A stretch of DNA of 13,532 nucleotides from Bacteroidales bacterium UBA1204 (GCA_002310075.1 DBXU01000155.1:1602-15133); one strand, 5' to 3'. Positions 5,616 through 13,488 are shown, counted from the first letter of the stretch. The notes: generated from the letters alone by a model not told the origin. Translations and numbers: made by a program.

Positions 5616-5662
5616 CGGATTTTTCACCCACCGCGCTTTGCGCTTTTCGCTTTTTCGCTTTT

Positions 5663-8600
5663 TCAACTTTGCTCGACTGCTACCTTTTTGATTCGACCCC
5701 TGAAGGCAAGCCGCGACCCGTAACCCGCATACGCACTCGATGACGCGTAGCTCGCGCTCGCACAGGCGACGCCGCCATTGGCGTTACCGTTGCTGTGCGA
5801 CCGACCGAGCACACGATTGGATGTGGTTGTGTAATAATACCAGTCGGCATATCTTGAAGTTGAAGTGCCATGCACAACAATTGGAACCAGGTCACAGAAT
5901 CTGCCATGCCTCACGCGCTTGATGTAGCCGCCAGTTGGCGACGTGTTTTCCATCTGTCCCTTTACATAGCGTTCCGTGCCGGAATCAGGGTCGTATATCC
6001 ACCATCTGCCGTTGGATGATCCCGTGGCCACCATATGGTTCTTGTAGAATTGGATGTAGCTTGTGATGTTCACGCCTACATTGTCGCACCATTCATACAC
6101 ACAGCCAAACCAGTTTTCAAGGCCAAGGCACTTGTTTGTACGGCTTGTGTAGGTGGCAAACTCAAGCGCCGATGTGCTGCGGTTGCCTATGGAATCCCAT
6201 GTGCCGGTTGTGGTGAGGTAGCGGCCATCGCCACACGCTGCCTGTGAATTGAGCGTACCAGTCAGGCAATAGAATAGGATGGCCACAAACTTCGACATCT
6301 CATAGTCAACGAGCTGGTAGCCCTCGCCGCGTCTGCGGGAAAGGTTCTGCAAGTCTTTCATCGAATACTTCAGGTTGGACGGCACTGATGCGTTGGTCGG
6401 GTCACCGTTTGAGTCGTAGGTCCAATCCGGGGAAGTGGATCCGTCCGCGCTTACCGTGCCTCTCCTGACGGTCTTTCCCGTCAAGGAACGGAGTCGGTTG
6501 TTGTCGTCAAGGCTCGCTTGGTACAATCCGACCAGGCACTCTTTGTGTTCCACCCAATCCGGCTCAATCGCTTCGACCTCGGCACTGTCAACGGCCACAA
6601 CCAGGCTTCGTGGGTCGCTTGTGTTCGTGGCTCTCGTTGTGAACAGGAAATGTTTCGCTCCTTCAGGAACAGGCATGTATAGGTAATCACATTCGGTTAC
6701 TTGGAAATCGAAATCGTTGTCGTTGATGGCCATGTTGTATTTCGATATGACCACACCATCGGCATCCGCGAAGCACACACCGTAGGTGACATCGTTGATG
6801 CCTGGCCATCTGACCTGTTTCATGCCCTCCACATCAATCTTATAGACATTGTACATGGCCGCGTCGTCCGATGTGTCAATGACTCCTTCGGTCTCAATGG
6901 TGCTCTCTCCCACTTCAATGTTGTTCACATTGACACCAGCCGAAAGCTGCACCCGCATTTGGGCTTCTTCCTCCGCATCGGACAGGTTTCTCCTGACACA
7001 GCGGCTTGCACTCGATTGTGGCCCGTTATCGATACTGCTCCAAATGATGTACTTCTTTTGATGGATGAAGTCGTTCACGCCCTTGTACCAGCAATGAGGC
7101 AATAGCATCATGGCATCATTGCCGGTGTTCAGGTTGTCAAGATAGTTGTAGTCTTCGCCATTGGCGAGTTTCTTGTAGTCGGCATCGCTGAGTTCAACCC
7201 CTTCCCATTCGCCGTTTGCGTTTCTCCTTCCCCACATCGGCTTCATCTTTTCGCGTACAAGTACCGCGTGTCCGCTGGGCACATAGCCGTCTCCAGTCGT
7301 GTCGTTGGCCATGGAGCCGTTTTCCATGTTCTTGACACAAGCGGATGTCAGTACACCATCGTATGCCAGCGTGTCGTTTATCTCATAGACGGAATATTGG
7401 CACTCGGTGATGTCAAGATAGATAAACGCCGCCCTCAGTTCGGCAAGTTTCGCAGCGGTCACCACTTTCGACAGTGTGACACTTCCGACCAATGCAGGGT
7501 TGGCAATCGTGTTTCCGTTGGCATCGTAACCGCCCATCGAGGCGAGGTCTTCAAGCCAATCGGGGTCGATAAGTCCTGTAATCCCTTCCACCCTGACATT
7601 CGCCACATTGGGGCAGCTGCTTAGAAGTGACTGCCAGTCCAGGTGTGGGCAGGCCGCAAAGTTGAATCCCGTGATGTTGTCCGTGCCTTGCAGGGTAAGG
7701 CCTCCATTGGTAAGTTCGGGCAGGTAGCGCAGCTTCAGCAGTGTGAGCGTGGACGGCAAAGTCAGTACCGTCACGGGCGCACCTTCAGGAAGGTTGATTG
7801 TCGAAAGCAGGGTTCCGCCAGCAAGCAATGTCCCGAGTCGGCTCTGTTTCGACACATCGAAAACGCCAGCCGTCCCGGTGTGGATTGAGGTTTGCCCTGT
7901 GATGTCTATGTACTGCAATTTTGAGATGTCGCCAAGGAGCAAAGGGGCGTTGGCCGCTCCGTTGGTGGCAGGCATCACCAGCTTCGTCAGCATTGTACAC
8001 AAGGCAAGATTGACCGTGCCGTTCAGTTGGCTACCCATGTTGGTGAAGTCGATTTCCTTGATGCAGCTTGCACCGCCAAGCATCAGCGGGTCGTTAGTGG
8101 CCAGCGTCTGACTGAATACCAAATCAAGCGTTTCGTTGGCATTGACCTGGGTAGGTCCTTGCAGCCAAAGGCCGTTCAGCTTGTAGCCGAAGAAATAGAG
8201 GTCTCCGCTTCGCAAAGTCAACGATGACGGTGTGTCGCTTGCATTTCGGACTACCGTAAAGGTAATCACATCTCCGTTGTATTGGCCTACAGCATAGCGT
8301 GCATCAAGCAGCCTTGACCGGTCTTTCAGGAAAGAGGTGATGTGCGCCTTGCGGCTGCCTGTCAGCGTGTAGACATAGTTCATCTTCTCGATGGTGTCAA
8401 CATACTTCAGCTTTCCCGATTTGTTGTATTGGCGCTCGCTCCAGTTGCCGATCATGTTTCCGATGAACTCATTGAGCATGGCTTGTGTCGTCAGTTGGTT
8501 GCGAAGGGTGGCGGCACAAGCCTTGATTTCATCTTCAAAGTTGGCCAGCACAAGACACCACAGCCATGAGCTGTGACCCTCGAAGGCATACTTAGAGCGT

Positions 8601-11600
8601 TCAGTATCGTAACTGTCGCGGGTGATGTTGTAGAGATAGACGATGAACGCGTCATTTCGGATGGCTTCCCAAGTGTCGCCGTCATAGAATGTCGAATACC
8701 AAATCAGCCTGTTCCAGCAACGCCAGATGATGTTTTTTGCCAACTGGTCCTTGCCTGCAAGATAGTCAATGATGAGGTAGTAGGTAAGCAGGTGGTCTCT
8801 GTCAAAGTATTGGCTCAACTCGTTCTTGAACTTCGGGCATACCCACTTTGCTTTTCCCGGCCAGCCCGAAGACGTGCCGTAGTCTGGGTTTTCCAAGGTC
8901 ATGGTACCGGCCAGCACACCCGCCGTTTGGCACATACAGTCGTAAATCCATCCGAGCCACCGCTTGAGGTCTTCTTTGGCACCGTTCCATGCTTCATAGT
9001 CACCTATGCCGATGGTCGCCCATTTGGCATCCTCTGGGTGGTTGAACTCAAAGCCATCGTCAAACGCTTCCGCAAGTTGTGCGTCAAGTGCCGCGCTGTT
9101 GGCACTTCCTGCGGGATGGAACAGTGTCATCGGCGAATTGTTGTCAAGGGCTTCCAAGGCGATTGAATAGGGATTGAGTACGGGGTCACCGCTGAAACCC
9201 GTCACGCCTTCCATGCCGAAGATCTTCCCCGACTTCGACTTTTCATTGTTCAAAACGAATTGGCCGCAATAGGTCAATGTGCCGTTTTCGCTTGTACCCG
9301 CGAAGATGTCACATGGCAAGCCATCGACGGCCTGACGGACACGGCTGTCGTATTCCTGTGGCGGCGTCAGCAGTCCGAGGGCACGCATGGTGTAGTCGAA
9401 CAAGTGGGCGCCGCCCGTGTTGCCCGCCAACGATGAATCAACGAAGTCTGTCTTTGCGCAAAGCACCGCTTGTGCAATGGAGTTGGCTGGGCCGCGCATG
9501 GGATAGCCTTTGGCCGTGTCGGTGACATCGACACCTCCTATCACCAACGACCTTGTCCCGTCTTGGGCAGTGGTCAGATAGATACGGAGATTCTTGTAAG
9601 GATACTTTACGGACGATGTTCCCTGGATCCTCATCCTGACATTACGGGCCTCAAAGCCTTCACCGATGGGATTGCCTTCCTCATCCAAGGGAGGCTCCCA
9701 TCTGACAAGGTCGGCTTTGAAGTTCTGTTTCTTGTCCACACAGTTGAACAAATCGGTCAATCCCATCCCGCTGTCTCCGCTGCGTATCACCGTTAGCGTC
9801 CCTTTGCGTTTGGCAATGAGGGTGTCGTGGTTGATGACAATGTTTCCATCGTCATCGACCGTGTTGTTGGCATCGCCCACGGCGTTCCTGTCAAACATGG
9901 CCTTGATTTCGGCAGCCGAATGTTGGTTGATTGTGGTGTTGAGTAGCACTTCGTCTGAAATCAACGGGAAACGGTAGTAGTACAGTCCCCTTATCCTGAC
10001 ATCGGCTTTATCGCTGTCAACAAGGATGGATTGCGGTACGATCTGCCTCAGCGCACCGGAATAGCGGTTGGCGCGGCTCAATTCACCGTTGATGTATAGG
10101 AAGGCGAGTCCGTAGCCTCCACTTGATGGATAGGCTATGAAGAACAAATCCATCCATTCATCGATGGCGATGTTCATTTCGGTGCCAAAGGGTCTTGTGA
10201 TGATAAGAGGCACCTTGTGTTCCTCGTCCACGATGTTGCCCTCGTAGTCTATGTAGTTGCCGTTTTCATCCACGAGGTCTTCGGCTGTGGTAATGCGTTC
10301 TGTGCCGCCAAACAGCAGTGCAGCCTTTTCCGTGGTCACCTGTATTCCCATCGGATAGCCTTCGCCCTCGTTGTCGTAGAGGCATCTCACCACCGTCGCC
10401 CCGCGTTCCATTACCTGGCTGACCTTGACTTTCATCCCAAAGGCGAATCCGGCAAGTTGGATGCTGTAGTCGCCGTCAATGACGAAAGGCTTGATGTCGA
10501 ACTTGGCTGTCGCTCCGTTGGTCAGTAGCAAGGAGGTCACGCCTTCCGAATCGGTGTTCCATCCGTTGGTGTTCCAGTTCACGCCCTCGAAGGTGGTAAT
10601 GCCGCCCCAATCGTCGGGATGGGCTTCGTTGTTGGAACGCCCGTTGGCCGTCAGTTTCAACAAGTAGCCAGGCACATCTTGGTTAGGTATTCCCGAAACC
10701 TCTTGGACACTGACGGAAAAGCCCATGACGGCAGTGCCGACCGCAATTGACATGGTATGGCTTCCCGAAGTGTCAAAACGCTGGGAAAGGCTTTGCAATG
10801 ATCTGTCCACGGACAGCACCTGTGCCGGTGTCTCTGCGCCGTCAACATAGACGCGCACCTCCGACATCAGCGTTGCAGACTGCCACGCCGCGAATTTGAT
10901 GGTGACACTTCCGAATTGTTCAACGGTCAACGGCAATGCGTAAGTGCCATAGTTTTGCGCCATGTCCTCTATCTCCTCGATGTCGGCCACCGAAACTGCA
11001 AGGCGCAAACCCAAGTAGTCCTCGGTGCCGCTCGCTTTCAGGAAATCCACAATCACGGCATCACTCAAAAGGCCGTTGTTTTCGGCAATCATCTGGACAT
11101 TGTGCCTACCGGCAACAAGTTCCGAAGATTGCAAGGTCACGAAGTTCCTGCCTGTGCCGCTGATGGTGCTTGTGATAGGCTCGCCACCATCAATGAAGAC
11201 CCTTAATGTCGTTCCGTTCGGGACGGTGTATGAATAGGGGATTGAAATGGTCTGCCCGTCTGTGATGCCGTTGCTGATGGCCAGTTGGCTTGCAGGGCTG
11301 AAGTTGGTGGAAAGGCGCATTTCCACGATGGTGACGACCTCGCCGCCTCTGGCTTCGGCAAGTTCGCCATCGATGATGACCGTGGCCACCACTGTGATGG
11401 TGACTAATCCCGTCACATTCGGATTGGCAAACCTCACATTGTAAGGCTGGTGTTCCACCACTCCGCCGTTGATGGTGTCGCTATATATTAAGGTGTTCCC
11501 CGCCTTCACTTCAATGGTCACGTTTGACGGTGTCGGCCTGATGCCTCCCTGCTGTTCCTCGCCGTCGATCCTGTGGATGAAGTCATAGACCCAATCGAAG

Positions 11601-12034
11601 TCGATGGTGTCTCCTTTCTTGATGGTGCTTGTTGTGTTGAGTGACACGCTGATGCGGGGTATCTTTTCCTCGCCGCCAACGTTGGCCAAGACTTCAATGG
11701 TTACTGGATGCTCATGTTCCAAGTCGTTTGCCTTGTAGAAACGGATGGGCTTCTTGTTGGTGGCTGGGTTTATTGCGCCTTCTTCCACATCACCTATTGC
11801 CATCCCGCTAAGCGTATCAATGGCTTCGCCGTTCTCTTGAATGGCATCTTCATGGTCTTTAAGGACTTTTTTCTCGAAGCGTTCCACCTCGCCTCGATTC
11901 ATGCCCCACTCTTCTCCTGCCGGTACGATTGCGCCGTAGATTTCTTTGGGTTCGCTGTCCTCGTTCCTGCCACCCCAATCATCGTCAAGGGTTTGCAGGT
12001 GGTTTTCTCCTGGGATTGTTACTTTCCTTGCCAT
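5663..12034 (-). CDS. Giant modular tail fibre/adhesin, DGR target protein, 2123 aa
   Basis: Likely the receptor-binding virion protein diversified by the DGR. Approximate domain order: an N-terminal attachment segment (1-100); beta-rich Ig-like repeats (~105-440); a LamG/jelly-roll-like region (~450-710; YGLAFLYINGELSRANRYSG); a CotH-kinase-like region (~740-1250; VRMRIQGTSSVKYPYKNLRI, KTDFVDSSLAGNTGG, FYDGDTWEA); a leucine-rich stretch (~1310-1490); linker domains; then a C-terminal C-type-lectin/FGE-like fold (~1860-2123) with CLGLENWFGCVYEWCDNVGV and GGYIKRVRHGRF. The end carries the VR (residues 2073-2110), closing with GSRLAFRG as in other DGR lectin folds. The ATG at 12034 is preceded by an A-rich leader without Shine-Dalgarno, 18 bases after the 107-aa gene. 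It ends in TGA just before the TR promoter. The Ig, LamG and CotH assignments are by eye; the lectin-like end is firm because of the VR. Confidence 0.9.
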   Translation of the reverse strand: MARKVTIPGENHLQTLDDDWGGRNEDSEPKEIYGAIVPAGEEWGMNRGEVERFEKKVLKDHEDAIQENGEAIDTLSGMAIGDVEEGAINPATNKKPIRFYKANDLEHEHPVTIEVLANVGGEEKIPRISVSLNTTSTIKKGDTIDFDWVYDFIHRIDGEEQQGGIRPTPSNVTIEVKAGNTLIYSDTINGGVVEHQPYNVRFANPNVTGLVTITVVATVIIDGELAEARGGEVVTIVEMRLSTNFSPASQLAISNGITDGQTISIPYSYTVPNGTTLRVFIDGGEPITSTISGTGRNFVTLQSSELVAGRHNVQMIAENNGLLSDAVIVDFLKASGTEDYLGLRLAVSVADIEEIEDMAQNYGTYALPLTVEQFGSVTIKFAAWQSATLMSEVRVYVDGAETPAQVLSVDRSLQSLSQRFDTSGSHTMSIAVGTAVMGFSVSVQEVSGIPNQDVPGYLLKLTANGRSNNEAHPDDWGGITTFEGVNWNTNGWNTDSEGVTSLLLTNGATAKFDIKPFVIDGDYSIQLAGFAFGMKVKVSQVMERGATVVRCLYDNEGEGYPMGIQVTTEKAALLFGGTERITTAEDLVDENGNYIDYEGNIVDEEHKVPLIITRPFGTEMNIAIDEWMDLFFIAYPSSGGYGLAFLYINGELSRANRYSGALRQIVPQSILVDSDKADVRIRGLYYYRFPLISDEVLLNTTINQHSAAEIKAMFDRNAVGDANNTVDDDGNIVINHDTLIAKRKGTLTVIRSGDSGMGLTDLFNCVDKKQNFKADLVRWEPPLDEEGNPIGEGFEARNVRMRIQGTSSVKYPYKNLRIYLTTAQDGTRSLVIGGVDVTDTAKGYPMRGPANSIAQAVLCAKTDFVDSSLAGNTGGAHLFDYTMRALGLLTPPQEYDSRVRQAVDGLPCDIFAGTSENGTLTYCGQFVLNNEKSKSGKIFGMEGVTGFSGDPVLNPYSIALEALDNNSPMTLFHPAGSANSAALDAQLAEAFDDGFEFNHPEDAKWATIGIGDYEAWNGAKEDLKRWLGWIYDCMCQTAGVLAGTMTLENPDYGTSSGWPGKAKWVCPKFKNELSQYFDRDHLLTYYLIIDYLAGKDQLAKNIIWRCWNRLIWYSTFYDGDTWEAIRNDAFIVYLYNITRDSYDTERSKYAFEGHSSWLWCLVLANFEDEIKACAATLRNQLTTQAMLNEFIGNMIGNWSERQYNKSGKLKYVDTIEKMNYVYTLTGSRKAHITSFLKDRSRLLDARYAVGQYNGDVITFTVVRNASDTPSSLTLRSGDLYFFGYKLNGLWLQGPTQVNANETLDLVFSQTLATNDPLMLGGASCIKEIDFTNMGSQLNGTVNLALCTMLTKLVMPATNGAANAPLLLGDISKLQYIDITGQTSIHTGTAGVFDVSKQSRLGTLLAGGTLLSTINLPEGAPVTVLTLPSTLTLLKLRYLPELTNGGLTLQGTDNITGFNFAACPHLDWQSLLSSCPNVANVRVEGITGLIDPDWLEDLASMGGYDANGNTIANPALVGSVTLSKVVTAAKLAELRAAFIYLDITECQYSVYEINDTLAYDGVLTSACVKNMENGSMANDTTGDGYVPSGHAVLVREKMKPMWGRRNANGEWEGVELSDADYKKLANGEDYNYLDNLNTGNDAMMLLPHCWYKGVNDFIHQKKYIIWSSIDNGPQSSASRCVRRNLSDAEEEAQMRVQLSAGVNVNNIEVGESTIETEGVIDTSDDAAMYNVYKIDVEGMKQVRWPGINDVTYGVCFADADGVVISKYNMAINDNDFDFQVTECDYLYMPVPEGAKHFLFTTRATNTSDPRSLVVAVDSAEVEAIEPDWVEHKECLVGLYQASLDDNNRLRSLTGKTVRRGTVSADGSTSPDWTYDSNGDPTNASVPSNLKYSMKDLQNLSRRRGEGYQLVDYEMSKFVAILFYCLTGTLNSQAACGDGRYLTTTGTWDSIGNRSTSALEFATYTSRTNKCLGLENWFGCVYEWCDNVGVNITSYIQFYKNHMVATGSSNGRWWIYDPDSGTERYVKGQMENTSPTGGYIKRVRHGRFCDLVPIVVHGTSTSRYADWYYYTTTSNRVLGRSHSNGNANGGVACASASYASSSAYAGYGSRLAFRGRIKKVAVEQS
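5706..5816 (-). repeat. DGR variable region (VR) inside the fibre gene
   Basis: This is the copy of the TR in frame with the fibre C-terminus. Relative to TR, residues 2080 (N to H), 2081 (N to S), 2091 (Y to C), 2093 (N to S), 2095 (N to S), 2096 (N to Y), 2100 (N to S), 2102 (N to Y), 2103 (T to A) and 2104 (N to G) differ. One change, at codon 2097, is silent. On the coding strand the changes are A to G nine times, A to T twice and A to C once. The VR ends 13 codons before the stop, at the ligand-facing end of a lectin-like fold. Confidence 0.97.
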
Positions 12035-12052
12035 GTCTTTTTGTTTTTGTTG

Positions 12053-12376
12053 TTACCATGCTTCTGAGCGGAACCAACCTTCTGAGCGGAACCAGGCATC
12101 AGTACTCCATGACACCTCCACATCAGGCAGCTCGGGTCCGACAAACACAAAAGAAGTTTGCGTGTCGGCAAACTCCATCCCGAAGTCGAACTCCGTCTCT
12201 TTTGCCTTTGACTCCTCCACGATGTCGCCAATGATGAGGTGGACTTCGGAGTTGTCGTCAAATTCGGCCTCAACCATGACATCGAAGCCTGACTCAACGG
12301 TCAGCTCCATGTCGAAGCCGTCGTCAACGACGATGCCTGCCTCCCAGATGGTTCCTATTTCAATCGCGTCCGTCAT
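12053..12376 (-). CDS. Acidic hypothetical tail-operon protein, 107 aa
   Basis: The ATG at 12376 overlaps the TGA of the 116-aa gene as ATGA. The protein is strikingly acidic (DDGFDMELTVESGFDVMVEA; EESKAKETEFDFGMEF) with alternating beta-like segments. It ends in two copies of a WFRSE motif (WFRSEGWFRSEAW) encoded by an 18-base tandem duplication (12061-12096). There is no membrane segment or signal. Placed between a small tail-operon protein and the giant fibre, it may be a small structural or connector protein of the tail tip; the family was not recognised. No Shine-Dalgarno, so translation probably relies on coupling. Confidence 0.78.
   Translation of the reverse strand: MTDAIEIGTIWEAGIVVDDGFDMELTVESGFDVMVEAEFDDNSEVHLIIGDIVEESKAKETEFDFGMEFADTQTSFVFVGPELPDVEVSWSTDAWFRSEGWFRSEAW
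12061..12096 (-). repeat. 18-base tandem duplication at the end of the 107-aa gene
   Basis: Two adjacent 18-base units (12061-12078 and 12079-12096) are identical at 16 positions. They encode WFRSEG/A twice, in frame. The high identity suggests a recent duplication or a slippage-prone tract. Confidence 0.85.
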
Positions 12377-12723
12377 TCGATGTCCAGTTCGTCGTTCATG
12401 AAGCTTTCTTGCACTTCAAGCAGGATCGGCTCGCTGCAATGCTTGACAAAGCTGCCGTCGCGGCTGTAGATGACCATTTCGGCGATGATGTTGCCGCTAA
12501 GCGACATTGACAGTTCATGTTTGCATTCCCAGCGGTAGACACCCTTGTCAGGGTTCTCGATGTCGCCGTTGCGGTAGCTGAACACCATCGGTTTCTTACC
12601 GCCTTCCTGGCGAAGGCCTATCATATAGTCAAAGCCATCAGGCAGGTCTCGCAGCTCGCCATTGGGCATGTGCTTGTAGACGATGGGGAAAGTGTCACCC
12701 GCGATTATTGGTTTCTTGATCAT
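12373..12723 (-). CDS. Small beta-rich tail-operon protein, 116 aa (possibly BppU-like)
   Basis: The start is placed at the ATG at 12723 (MIKKPIIAGDTFPIVYKHMP...). An upstream in-frame extension to 12981 would cross the terminator and promoter. The body is beta-rich: an early GDTF, a DGFDYMIGLRQEGGKKPMVF segment, GVYRWECKHELSMSLSGNII, then AEMVIYSRDGSFVKHCSEPI. The pattern of an opening 'GDT' followed by alternating strands and a closing S-EPI-LEV strand recalls the N-terminal domain of upper baseplate proteins (BppU type); this is tentative. It is the first gene after promoter 12746-12775, with a ~17-base A-rich leader and no Shine-Dalgarno, and its stop overlaps the next start (ATGA). A role in the tail tip or fibre attachment is inferred from position. 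Confidence 0.8.
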   Translation of the reverse strand: MIKKPIIAGDTFPIVYKHMPNGELRDLPDGFDYMIGLRQEGGKKPMVFSYRNGDIENPDKGVYRWECKHELSMSLSGNIIAEMVIYSRDGSFVKHCSEPILLEVQESFMNDELDIE

Positions 12724-12745
12724 TGCGTTGGTTTTTGGTTTATGG

Positions 12746-12775
12746 CAAAAATAGACCGATGCCATAACCAGCAAG
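12746..12775 (-). promoter_or_regulatory. Bacteroidetes-type promoter of the tail-fibre operon
   Basis: On the minus strand, CTTG (12772-12775), 18 bases, then TATTTTTG (12746-12753), an exact TAnnTTTG box. Transcription should start near 12740, leaving a leader of ~17 bases before the ATG at 12723. The -33 element lies just downstream of the upstream operon's terminator U-run. Confidence 0.65.
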
Positions 12776-12779
12776 TGAC

Positions 12780-12811
12780 AAAAAAAAAGCCCCGCAACAC
12801 GGTTGCGAGGC
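12780..12811 (-). terminator. Intrinsic terminator between the 51-aa gene and the tail operon
   Basis: Minus-strand RNA forms GCCTCGCAAC-CGT-GTTGCGGGGC, a 10-bp stem (one U-G pair) with a 3-base loop, followed by nine U (12780-12788). It lies 24 bases after the stop of the 51-aa gene and is the clearest terminator in the window. Confidence 0.9.
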
Positions 12812-12835
12812 CTTTGGTGGAGTATTGCGACTTGC

Positions 12836-12991
12836 TTACGATTCGCCCTGCAATTCGCGCAAGGTCTTTTGCATCTCTTCCTCGATGCTGGAAACGCCGA
12901 ACTTGACATCTGGATCTTGTGCCTGTTGTTCGAGGTCTGCCAGTTCCGCCGCCATTTCGCAAAGGCGGGTGATGATTTCAAGGCGTGTCAT
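12836..12991 (-). CDS. Small helical protein, 51 aa
   Basis: The ATG at 12991 overlaps the TGA of the 110-aa gene (ATGA) and is preceded by AAGGAGG at 12998-13004. The product starts MTRLEIITRLCEMAAELADL and ends EEEMQKTLRELQGES, with TAA at 12836-12838. It is charged and helical, probably a helical hairpin or coiled coil, with no membrane segment. The first 21 residues match the head of the 143-aa protein at 754-1185 at 13 positions, and both genes share the same start context, so they are probable paralogues; this one stops soon after the shared part. Function unknown. It is the last gene before the terminator at 12780-12811. Confidence 0.78.
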   Translation of the reverse strand: MTRLEIITRLCEMAAELADLEQQAQDPDVKFGVSSIEEEMQKTLRELQGES

Positions 12992-13320
12992 AGCGCACCT
13001 CCTTCCATGGTCAACGAAGTAAGTGCAAGGTTGAAGGCACCGCCCAAGCGTGGACGCGGGCGTTGTTCGATGGACGAATGCTTATGCCATACATGGCTTG
13101 TGGCTGGTGAGGGTGCAAGTGAGGGTTCAAGTTTGGGTTCAAGTTGTCTGGGCTTACGCAAGGCCACGAGGAATCCGTCACTGAGGGCGCGGAGTCTGAT
13201 TTTCTCTTCCTCACGGTCGCTGTTGGCGGTTACTACGATGTTGTGCTTTGAATGGCAATCGCGGATGATTACCAGTGTTCTCGGTGCCGTCTGTCCGGCT
13301 GTTTTCTGTGTGTGTTGCAT
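12988..13320 (-). CDS. Hypothetical protein with Pro-rich repeat linker, 110 aa
   Basis: The ATG at 13320 immediately follows the 3' arm of a hairpin (13321-13385), and there is no Shine-Dalgarno. The N-terminal half (RTLVIIRDCHSKHNIVVTAN; EEEKIRLRALSDGFLVAL) looks like a small folded domain. A low-complexity linker (LEPKLEPSLAPSPATS) then leads to a basic, Arg/Pro-rich part (RPRPRLGG) and the tail MEGGAL, whose GGAGG also serves as ribosome-binding site for the 51-aa gene. The family was not recognised. The ATGA junction with the next gene and the composition support it as real, though the low-complexity part lowers confidence. Confidence 0.6.
   Translation of the reverse strand: MQHTQKTAGQTAPRTLVIIRDCHSKHNIVVTANSDREEEKIRLRALSDGFLVALRKPRQLEPKLEPSLAPSPATSHVWHKHSSIEQRPRPRLGGAFNLALTSLTMEGGAL
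13108..13143 (-). repeat. Three 12-base tandem repeats in the 110-aa gene
   Basis: Three adjacent 12-base units (13108-13119, 13120-13131, 13132-13143) read as CTTG(A/C)ACCC plus three bases on the coding strand. They encode LEPK, LEPS, LAPS in frame. Gain or loss of a unit would alter linker length without a frameshift. Confidence 0.8.
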
Positions 13321-13385
13321 ATCTGTAAAGCATTTAAAGATTTGGGCAACAAGAAAGCGGTCGCCACTTTCGCTGCTTTACAGAT
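13321..13385 (-). promoter_or_regulatory. Leader hairpin directly in front of the 110-aa gene
   Basis: ATCTGTAAAGC (minus strand, 13375-13385) pairs perfectly with GCTTTACAGAT (13321-13331), an 11-bp stem whose 3' arm ends at the base before the ATG. The loop contains a further stem, GAAAGTGG-CGA-CCGCTTTC (one U-G). A plausible control element for initiation; no clear TAnnTTTG box was found upstream of it. Confidence 0.5.
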
Positions 13386-13459
13386 GAGGTCACCACGTGG
13401 GGACTTTTATCTACGAAAGGACGACCGCAAAGGTCTTTCTATGTCGGTGGCAGGGCATT

Positions 13460-13488
13460 AAAAAAGCCCCGCGAAGTGTCGTTGGGCT
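13460..13488 (-). terminator. Intrinsic terminator of an operon off the right edge
   Basis: Minus-strand RNA reads AGCCC, AA, CGA-CACT-TCG, CG, GGGCT and then a U-run (13460-13465). The hairpin has a 2x2 internal loop and shares the end GCGGGGCTTTTTT with the terminator at 12780. Bases 13489-13532 beyond it hold no gene I can support. Confidence 0.7.

Noticed and set aside
5633..5643. GCGC-TTT-GCGC as the DNA hairpin that follows VR in the Bordetella DGR
   Set aside because: It is only 4 bp and lies more than 60 bases from the end of VR, whereas the known element is close to VR with a longer stem. Nearby TTTTTCGC repeats make a chance stem likely.
5319..5666. Minus-strand open frame across the TR
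   Set aside because: It starts at TTG overlapping the fibre stop and reads through low-complexity Lys/Arg codons, the Asn-rich TR and the structured spacer. Openness comes from the TR being in the fibre's frame; it is best explained as template RNA.
12724..12981. N-terminal extension of the 116-aa gene
   Set aside because: It would run through the strongest terminator and the promoter; composition changes sharply at the ATG at 12723.
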